Assembly (NCBI GenBank): GCA_023423015.1
Contig: JAFAGE010000388.1
Location: 1 to 21,658 of the forward strand
Direction: 5' to 3'
Source of the DNA: Bacteroidota bacterium
GTDB lineage: Bacteria > Bacteroidota > Bacteroidia > Chitinophagales > Chitinophagaceae
Length of the DNA: 21,658 bases
Below, piece after piece: positions 16,046 through 21,658 of this stretch. Under the pieces are notes generated by a model that saw nothing but the letters and a program-made list of their open reading frames with translations, was not told the DNA's origin and searched no databases. The position numbers and the translations under genes are program-made. Numbering within the stretch: the first letter of the stretch is position 1; the number at the start of each line of letters is the position of its first letter.

Positions 16046-17311
16046 GTTTTGGGGAGGTCTGTTCCCCGTGTTGTTATTCTGGGGCCGATCTCCGGGTTTG
16101 CCACCCTGCGGCTTGTTTACCTGAGGAGGCTTTTGCTGCGGAGGTTTTGAATCTTTTTTTCTCTGTTGCTGTTGCTGCTGTTGTTGGCCCGGACCTGAGA
16201 AACGTTTTTTCTTTTCAGCTTTCTCGAGGCTTCGCAAACTGATCTGACCTACTACATCCACAAATTCGGGTTCCACTTCTTTTGGCCGGCTACTGGTAAC
16301 CTCAACAGCTTCCAGATCCTGGGGCACGATGTTTCGCATGTTATCGCCCTTGATCTTCAAAACACGTTCGATGGTTAACGGATATTGCTTCGAACTATCA
16401 GGCAATACATACCACATCAGGTTTCTGAAAATATCTTTTTTGATCAGCAAAGCGGTTCCCTTGGCTACCTGAAGGGTATCGGCATTTTCAGGGAAAGCCT
16501 GCAGCGCATCGAGGTATGTATCGAGCTCATAGTTGAGGCAACATTTCAGGCGGCCACATTGTCCGCTAAGCTTCGACTGGTTGATAGAAAGATTCTGATA
16601 TCGTGCTGCTGTGGTATTCACGGATTTGAAATCGGTGAGCCATGTGCTACAGCAAAGTTCGCGGCCACAGCTTCCGATACCACCAACTTTACCCGCTTCC
16701 TGGCGTGCACCAATCTGCCTCATTTCCACTTTCACTTTGAATTCGCGGGCGTACACTTTAATCAGCTCACGAAAATCTACTCGATCATCTGCAATGTAAA
16801 AGAAAGTGGCTTTGCGGCCATCTGCCTGGAACTCGACCTCACTGATCTTCATCCCGAGGTTGAGTTGTTTTGCTATTGCGCGTGAGCGTATGATGGCCTC
16901 TGGTTCCCTTGCTTTGTTTTGGGCCATGACGTCGAGATCCCGGTCGCCCGCACGGCGCAGGATTTTACGCATTTCTGCGTCAGCTTCATTGATGCCTTTT
17001 TTCTTTAATTGAAGACGCACTACTTCGCCGGTGAGATTAACCATACCAACGTCGAAACCGCTGACACCTTCAACGGCAACCATATCGCCTTTTTCAAAAT
17101 AATGTACAGTACTATTTCGGAAATAATCCTTTCTGCTACCATTGTTGAAGCTGACCTCAACAACTCTGCAGGTGCTTTCAGGATCGCTGAATGGAAGATT
17201 GGCCAACCAATCGTGAACATTCATCCTGTTACAACTGCCACTGCTGCAACCACCGTTGCTCTTACATCCCGGCGCTTTAGCACTTCCTGTACCACACGAA
17301 CTACATCCCAT
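16031..17311 (-). CDS. ricT: RicT-like PSP1 domain protein with Cys-rich head and low-complexity tail
   Basis: A 426-residue protein of the RicT/YaaT family. The PSP1 core (about residues 100-200) contains DLDVMAQNKAREPEAI, and two cysteine blocks follow: SCGRELCC with C215, C220, C221, and CGRLKCC with C252, C257, C258. In Bacillus the RicA-RicF-RicT complex carries iron-sulfur clusters and modulates RNase Y-dependent mRNA processing; in Bacteroidota the partners are unclear. Additional features are an N-terminal head with five cysteines (C3, C6, C16, C22, C27) and a disordered tail from about residue 366, rich in Gln, Pro, Asn and Lys, with eight consecutive Gln (376-383). The tail resembles RNA-binding low-complexity regions, which is inference. 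It lies 61 bases after holB, a common arrangement in Bacteroidota. Confidence 0.92.
   Translation of the reverse strand: MGCSSCGTGSAKAPGCKSNGGCSSGSCNRMNVHDWLANLPFSDPESTCRVVEVSFNNGSRKDYFRNSTVHYFEKGDMVAVEGVSGFDVGMVNLTGEVVRLQLKKKGINEADAEMRKILRRAGDRDLDVMAQNKAREPEAIIRSRAIAKQLNLGMKISEVEFQADGRKATFFYIADDRVDFRELIKVYAREFKVKVEMRQIGARQEAGKVGGIGSCGRELCCSTWLTDFKSVNTTAARYQNLSINQSKLSGQCGRLKCCLNYELDTYLDALQAFPENADTLQVAKGTALLIKKDIFRNLMWYVLPDSSKQYPLTIERVLKIKGDNMRNIVPQDLEAVEVTSSRPKEVEPEFVDVVGQISLRSLEKAEKKKRFSGPGQQQQQQQQRKKDSKPPQQKPPQVNKPQGGKPGDRPQNNNTGNRPPQNKKRR
16163..16186 (-). repeat. Eight-codon CAA/CAG tract (polyglutamine) in ricT
   Basis: Eight consecutive Gln codons, CAA and CAG mixed, encode residues 376-383 of the RicT tail. 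Mixed codons reduce slippage compared with a pure repeat, but length variation between strains is likely because the surrounding tail is low complexity. Confidence 0.85.
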
Positions 17312-17372
17312 TTTTAAATTTTTTCTAAGTTTCGCTCCGTTAACGTGCAGTATTGCAAAATCTTATCCTTTT

Positions 17373-18572
17373 TCAGGAGGTTAAAATTAAGGATTTATCA
17401 GCAATGATATGGTAAAGACGGATGGTGAGAGCATGGAACAACATTTTCGCATTTGCATTACGTTCAATGTAGTACGATGCTTTATCGAGCTCTTCAATAA
17501 TCGCTTGTTGCTGCTCTATCCCGGCCATCTTATTCAGTCGCATTGCAAAATCTCTCTCAGCTTCTACCATCTGGATATCGGCCCCGGGCATTACCTGGAG
17601 CTTGATTGCCTGACCCAACAGATGGTTGAAGTACCTTAAGAACTGTTTTTGCTTTTCACGCCCGTTCTTACTCATTTCCTCAATCCATTTCACCTGGGCA
17701 ATAGGACCAGATTTCATGATGGAGTTTAGCCATTCCCGTAAAAGTTGTTGCCAGTCTTCACCTGCATGTTGCAGCATTTGCAATGCTTCGCGATAGTTTC
17801 CGTTTGATACAAGTGCAATTTGCCTTGCCTGGGCTGCGGGAACATTGCCAGCTATTGCTAAACGCTCTTCTATGTCGGTGAATTGTAGTGGCGGAACTTT
17901 CACTAGTTGGGTTCGCGAAAGAATTGTTTGTAACACCTGGCCCTCATTTTCCGCCACAAGAATGAACAATGTGTTTGCCGGTGGCTCTTCAATCAGCTTT
18001 AATAATTTATTCCCCTCATTGCCAAGATACTCCGGCATCCAAAGCACCAGCACTTTGTACTCGCTCTCGAAACTTTTCAGGCTCAGTTTATGAATGATTT
18101 CATTGCATTCGTTCGCCGTAATGTTTCCCTGCTTGTTTTCAGCGCCGATAAATTGCAACCAGTCGTACACATTGCCATAAGGCAATTGCGCCATGAACTC
18201 GCGCCATTCAGAAATGTAATCGGTGCTGATTGGTTTGTCGCCGGGCTTGCGTGGAACGACCGGGTAAGAAAAATGTAAGTCCGGGTGAACGAGATTAAAA
18301 GACTTTTTGCACGCATCACAAACTCCGCAGGCATCTTCTATTGAAGCAGATGGCGGTTCTGCATCACCAAAAAGCGATGGACCGGGAGCTGCACTCAGCC
18401 GGCTATTCACTTTTTCGCACATGACATACTGGGCAAACGAAATTGCAAGCGGCAATGCGCCTGCACCTTCCTTTCCAATAAAAAGTAAAGCGTGACTTAG
18501 CCGGTTACGGCTAACAAGTTCCGCGAGGTGATGTTTCACCCGGTTCTGAGCAATAACCTCCTTGAATGGCAT
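17373..18572 (-). CDS. holB: DNA polymerase III delta prime subunit
   Basis: A 399-residue clamp-loader subunit of the AAA+ superfamily. The Walker A position reads GKEGAGA (33-39) and lacks the catalytic lysine, as expected for delta prime, which does not hydrolyse ATP. The zinc module is C52, C82, C85, C88, with the conserved HPD soon after. The conserved NKLLKLIEEPP (188-198) and the sensor SRT (219-221) follow, then a helical C-terminal collar domain. The protein is longer than many orthologues, partly because of an insertion of about 20 residues between C52 and C82, rich in Ser, Ala and Pro. It should act in the cytoplasm in loading the sliding clamp. It lies between a glutathione peroxidase gene (17 bases) and ricT (61 bases). 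Confidence 0.94.
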   Translation of the reverse strand: MPFKEVIAQNRVKHHLAELVSRNRLSHALLFIGKEGAGALPLAISFAQYVMCEKVNSRLSAAPGPSLFGDAEPPSASIEDACGVCDACKKSFNLVHPDLHFSYPVVPRKPGDKPISTDYISEWREFMAQLPYGNVYDWLQFIGAENKQGNITANECNEIIHKLSLKSFESEYKVLVLWMPEYLGNEGNKLLKLIEEPPANTLFILVAENEGQVLQTILSRTQLVKVPPLQFTDIEERLAIAGNVPAAQARQIALVSNGNYREALQMLQHAGEDWQQLLREWLNSIMKSGPIAQVKWIEEMSKNGREKQKQFLRYFNHLLGQAIKLQVMPGADIQMVEAERDFAMRLNKMAGIEQQQAIIEELDKASYYIERNANAKMLFHALTIRLYHIIADKSLILTS

Positions 18573-18589
18573 AGGAAATGACGATAACC

Positions 18590-19102
18590 TTAATTCAGGT
18601 TTTTGGTTATGTCTTCACTCATTGGAGAAATCTTGCTTTCATAAACTCCAACTAATTTGCCTTTCTCGTCGATCAGGAATTTTGTAAAGTTCCATTTAAT
18701 CGGGTCCGTTACTCCAATTTTCGTGGCCTCATCGGTGAGGTATTTAAAAAGCGGATGAATATCACTCCCCTTTACCGAGACTTTTTCGGCCATTGTAAAA
18801 CTGACTCCATAGTTTTTCTGGCAGAAGGTAGCGATCTCTGTATTGCTTCCTGGCTCCTGGCCACCAAAGTTGTTTGCCGGGAAACCAACAACTGCAACCT
18901 TATCTCCATATTTCTTATGAAGTTCCTGCAGTTCGGCATATTGAGGAGTGAACCCACATTCAGATGCAGTATTTACAATCAATATCTTTTTGCCCTTGAA
19001 AGTCGAGAAGTCGATCACCTTTCCATCCAGCGACGTGACCTTAAAATCGTAAATCGTCATAGCTGTTGTTAATAAAACTGATAAAAACAAAAATTTCAAC
19101 AT
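18590..19102 (-). CDS. Glutathione peroxidase family protein (probable thioredoxin-type peroxidase)
   Basis: A 170-residue peroxidase of the GPx family that reduces hydrogen peroxide or lipid hydroperoxides. The catalytic residues are the peroxidatic C49 in NTASECGFT, Q82 in NNFGGQEP, and W137 and N138 in WNFTKF. The second cysteine C94 (ATFCQKNYG) is placed as the resolving cysteine of non-selenium GPx enzymes, which use thioredoxin instead of glutathione. The first 14 residues are hydrophobic after one lysine and look like a short signal peptide. The internal ATG at 19060 (MTIYDFKV) gives the standard cytoplasmic N-terminus, so location is uncertain. It sits 33 bases after the beta-helix lipoprotein gene and 17 bases before holB. 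Confidence 0.93.
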   Translation of the reverse strand: MLKFLFLSVLLTTAMTIYDFKVTSLDGKVIDFSTFKGKKILIVNTASECGFTPQYAELQELHKKYGDKVAVVGFPANNFGGQEPGSNTEIATFCQKNYGVSFTMAEKVSVKGSDIHPLFKYLTDEATKIGVTDPIKWNFTKFLIDEKGKLVGVYESKISPMSEDITKNLN

Positions 19103-19135
19103 TGCGCAAAGGTTTATAATTATACAAAGATGAGA

Positions 19136-20530
19136 CTAAAAGCCCGATTCGAAAGCACCAATATCAGGTGTGTTTGTTCTTGCCTTTCCGTCCAGATCCT
19201 TGTCAATACCTGCGTCGATACCTTCATTTATTCCTCTTGAGCCCTCTGCGAGCCTGAAATCATACCTGCCGGCTTCTGCCGAACTACTCACAAAAGATGG
19301 CGCTTCGTTTTCAATCATGCCATTCGTGGTACAATCTGAGGGCCTCGTTTCAAATTTCCAGATGCAATTAGTAAAGTTGGCTTCAAAGCTTTGAGTGCCT
19401 TCCTTCAACGCCACTACTTCGTCTTCCACAGAGCCGTTTATAGCCCAGAATATACAATTTACAAAACCGGCTTCCAGCGGACCGAATTCAACAGCATCTT
19501 CCTGCCTCAGATAGTCTGAAAGCGTTAACACGGGCTGTTTATGAGGAATATAAACATTCGAGACCGACACTACGGTGCAATGCGTGAATGCATATTTACC
19601 TCCCCTCACCAACAGCAGGTTTCTTCCGCAATTGCTTACCAGGCAATTGGTAGCTTTTATCGCTGAGGATATCCCGATAATTCCCGCATCGTAGCAATTA
19701 TCTATGATACAGGCATCCATCTCCAGTTTATAACCAACGAGGTTACCCTGTGGTTCACACACTATTCCCTGATAGGCATTTTTTATTATTACGTGTCGTA
19801 AAACATTGCCATTGCTTCTGGATGTGAAGAAGATACCGGGCCAGGAACCGGGCAGGTCACGGTAGTATCTGTCTAACCTGTCGCCCTGGAATTCTATATT
19901 AAGGCTGTCGCCACCATCTCCTATCGCCTCCAGGGTGCCATCGATGATCAATGGGGCATCTGCATGCATGTATATCCTTGTACCTCTCTCTATCTTTAGT
20001 GTAATGCCGTCAGCCACCAATGCTCCTCCGATAATTACAATTGGGACCTCGTTTGTCCAGGTAGTATCTGAATAAATCACCTTAGCTCTCAGGAACCTGG
20101 CATTCTGTCCCCAGGCAGATACAGGTAAGGATTCGATATTGCCGTTGTATTTAATATCTAAGGTGTCGCTAACGATAAATGGCAGCGTATCGCTGTTTGG
20201 ATCGATATTAACGGTCAAAAAAACATAAATGCTGTCGTTGGCCTCAATAAATACATCGTTTACTGATTTCCCACCTTTGCCATCGGCATTGAAATGAAAG
20301 TAGGAATTGGAAAGTCCGCGAAGAGAAATTTCGTTCAGCTGAAGCCTTCCGTTGTTGGGATTAAAAATCTTGAAAAGCCGCGTGGCCGATCCTGTGGTAG
20401 TGAAGAGTGTATCGAAGGAAATGGAACTTACTGATAGATTGATTTTTGCTCCGGTGTCATCCATCAATTTCTCCTTGCTGCAGGCACAGATAATAGTAAT
20501 GGTGATGAGAAGGAGGTATGTCGTTTTCAT
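19136..20530 (-). CDS. Right-handed beta-helix lipoprotein with choice-of-anchor-Q-like C-terminus
   Basis: A 464-residue surface or periplasmic lipoprotein. The signal ends I-C-A-C with the lipidated cysteine at C17, followed by Ser-Lys-Glu. Residues about 30-150 form an Ig-like beta-sandwich domain (SVSSISFDTLFTT..., RLFKIFNPNNGRL). From about 175 to 400 there are short repeating beta-strand units with Asn and Cys ladders (VLRHVIIKNAYQGIVCEP, ACIIDNCYDAGIIG, ATNCLVSNCGRNLL), typical of a right-handed parallel beta-helix. The C-terminus has DKDLDGKARTNTPDIGAFE, the D-x-D-G-x-x-R...D-I-G-A-x-E motif seen at the end of choice-of-anchor-Q proteins. Such folds often bind polysaccharide, but no catalytic site is visible. 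Its ATG overlaps the comF stop by 4 bases. Confidence 0.85.
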   Translation of the reverse strand: MKTTYLLLITITIICACSKEKLMDDTGAKINLSVSSISFDTLFTTTGSATRLFKIFNPNNGRLQLNEISLRGLSNSYFHFNADGKGGKSVNDVFIEANDSIYVFLTVNIDPNSDTLPFIVSDTLDIKYNGNIESLPVSAWGQNARFLRAKVIYSDTTWTNEVPIVIIGGALVADGITLKIERGTRIYMHADAPLIIDGTLEAIGDGGDSLNIEFQGDRLDRYYRDLPGSWPGIFFTSRSNGNVLRHVIIKNAYQGIVCEPQGNLVGYKLEMDACIIDNCYDAGIIGISSAIKATNCLVSNCGRNLLLVRGGKYAFTHCTVVSVSNVYIPHKQPVLTLSDYLRQEDAVEFGPLEAGFVNCIFWAINGSVEDEVVALKEGTQSFEANFTNCIWKFETRPSDCTTNGMIENEAPSFVSSSAEAGRYDFRLAEGSRGINEGIDAGIDKDLDGKARTNTPDIGAFESGF

Positions 20531-21228
20531 GAACTTGTGTAGGCAATTGATGCGATGCTGAGTTGCAATCCCGGAACCTTAAGCAGTTCTGACCCACACG
20601 ATTCCAATGTTGCCCCGGTTGTGATCACATCGTCTACCAGCAGCACATGCTTATGCCTGATGACAGCTTCGTCAACAACGGCGAATCGGCCTTCCATATT
20701 TTCCCAACGCTCCATTCGGCCTTTGTGAGTTTGCGTGCTGGTTTTTGCAATGCGTTTCACTGCTGTCGAAATTACCGGAATTTTTAACTGCTCTGCTAAG
20801 CCGGTACAAATCACTTCGGCCTGGTTATATCCCCTGCGCTTTAGCCTTGAAGGGTGAAGAGGTAGCGGTATCAATGCAAATAGATCCTGAAACCGAGGAG
20901 ATTCGTTTAAGAGTTGACCCATCATCCTGCCAAGGTGTAAACCTATCTCGCGGTTACCCTTGTACTTCAGTGCGTGCAGCAGATGCTGAATTACAGATTG
21001 CTTACTGAAGTACATCAGTGCCGCAGCTGCATGCAGGCGCAATCTGCCCGTAAAAACTTTTTCCAGAGGGTTGCCGGAATAAAGGTGAAAGTTTGTTAAT
21101 GGCAGGTTATCGGTACAACCGGTGCATAATAATTCATCTCGCATGATGATGTCGTTCCCGCATCCTATACAGGTTTGCGGGAAGAATAAATGCAGTAATC
21201 CATCAAAAAAGGTACTGGTATAGTTCAT
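20527..21228 (-). CDS. comF: ComF family phosphoribosyltransferase-like protein
   Basis: A 233-residue protein, the usual length for ComF. The N-terminal zinc finger has C20, C23, C35 and C38 (CIGCG, LLCTGC). A conserved central region contains ALKYKGNRE (86-94) and KRRGYNQAE (130-138), and the PRPP-binding motif is VLLVDDVITTGATL (195-208). ComF helps convert imported single-stranded DNA during natural transformation in several bacteria; family members are also common in species not known to be competent. The start at 21228 lies 26 bases inside the 3' end of radA, and the next ATG would remove the zinc finger, so the overlap is real. Its stop overlaps the beta-helix gene start. Confidence 0.93.
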   Translation of the reverse strand: MNYTSTFFDGLLHLFFPQTCIGCGNDIIMRDELLCTGCTDNLPLTNFHLYSGNPLEKVFTGRLRLHAAAALMYFSKQSVIQHLLHALKYKGNREIGLHLGRMMGQLLNESPRFQDLFALIPLPLHPSRLKRRGYNQAEVICTGLAEQLKIPVISTAVKRIAKTSTQTHKGRMERWENMEGRFAVVDEAVIRHKHVLLVDDVITTGATLESCGSELLKVPGLQLSIASIAYTSS

Positions 21229-21658
21229 CCACTCTTCCCATTTGAATTACTTCAATTCCGAACCGGGAAGTATTTAATTTGGTTTCACCTTTTCTTCCTC
21301 CACCCAGGTTGTATCTGGACACAATGATTTTCTGGAATCCAAGCTTCTCTGCTTCAGCGATTCGTTGCTCTATTCTATTCACAGGTCGGATCTCACCACT
21401 CAAGCCAACTTCTCCGGCAAAACAGGTCTGGTGTGAAAGAGGCACATCTTCAAACGAGCTCAGCAAAGCTGACAACACCGCCAGGTCAATAGAAGGGTCT
21501 TCAACTTTTAAACCGCCGGCGATGTTGAGAAACACATCCTTCAAACCGAAATGGAAACCACCTCTTTTCTCGAGCACGGCGAGTAACAGTTGAAGACGTC
21601 GTAGATCGAAGCGGGTGACCGTGCGTTGAGGGGTTCCATATACCGAGGGAGTAACAAG
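21203..21658 (-). CDS. radA: DNA repair protein RadA, C-terminal part (cut by window edge)
   Basis: The last 151 residues of RadA/Sms, which continues past base 21658. This is the Lon-protease-like C-terminal domain: YGTPQRTVT, LLLAVLEKRGGF, KDVFLNIAGGLKVEDPSIDLAVLSALLSS, and AGEVGLSGEIRPV followed by RIAEAEKLGF. RadA is a DnaB-type helicase-related ATPase that drives branch migration in recombination and natural transformation; the ATPase core and zinc finger lie outside. One residue looks unusual: in TVTRFDLRRL an Arg stands where homologues usually have Gly before the aromatic-Asp. The gene ends at TGA (21205-21203), overlapping comF by 26 bases, so translation of the two is probably coupled. 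Confidence 0.94.
   Translation of the reverse strand, partial: LVTPSVYGTPQRTVTRFDLRRLQLLLAVLEKRGGFHFGLKDVFLNIAGGLKVEDPSIDLAVLSALLSSFEDVPLSHQTCFAGEVGLSGEIRPVNRIEQRIAEAEKLGFQKIIVSRYNLGGGRKGETKLNTSRFGIEVIQMGRVDELYQYLF

Noticed and set aside
16160..16190. Tandem repeat or CRISPR-like element
   Set aside because: The periodicity is just mixed Gln codons inside ricT; there are no spacers or palindromic repeats.
1..21658. Mobile element, defence island or biosynthetic cluster
   Set aside because: No transposase, integrase, phage, restriction, toxin-antitoxin or synthase genes are present; gene content is conserved housekeeping plus one efflux operon.

Overview
The window looks like ordinary chromosome from a member of the Bacteroidota, most likely near the Chitinophagaceae/Sphingobacteriales. 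The signs are a GldH-type gliding lipoprotein, a RicT-HolB pair, start codons without Shine-Dalgarno sequences, and promoter boxes of the Bacteroidota type (TTTG about 19 bases before TAnnTTTG). The taxon is inferred from gene content, not measured. I see no phage, insertion sequence, integron, CRISPR array, tRNA or rRNA, and no stretch longer than 300 bases without a gene.

Left block (1-7085, all minus strand, read right to left): serC, a DUF1015 protein, a secreted TPR protein, a long-chain acyl-CoA ligase, yicC, gldH and a sensor histidine kinase cut by the window edge. Gaps of 1-36 bases suggest operons. The 99-base gap before the ligase holds a possible internal promoter.

Middle block: a secreted zinc phospholipase C/P1-nuclease-type protein (7171-8136, minus) is divergent from a plus-strand efflux operon (8295-15989). 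That operon encodes a TetR repressor, a TolC-type outer-membrane protein, a lipoprotein adaptor, an RND pump with extra hydrophobic segments, and an AIM24/TIGR00266 protein. The TetR stop overlaps the tolC-type start. A well-matched promoter before tetR is overlapped by an inverted repeat, which suggests autorepression with exporter derepression.

Right block (16031-21658, all minus): radA (partial), comF, a beta-helix lipoprotein, a glutathione peroxidase, holB and ricT. radA/comF and comF/beta-helix overlap. The block converges on the efflux operon at a perfect 12-bp hairpin that also encodes the last four residues of RicT.

I found no clear new multi-gene system. The points worth a second look are the metal-ligand set and corrected start of the secreted hydrolase, the extra segments of the RND pump, the promoter/operator layout, the coding terminator, and an insertion in the HolB zinc module.
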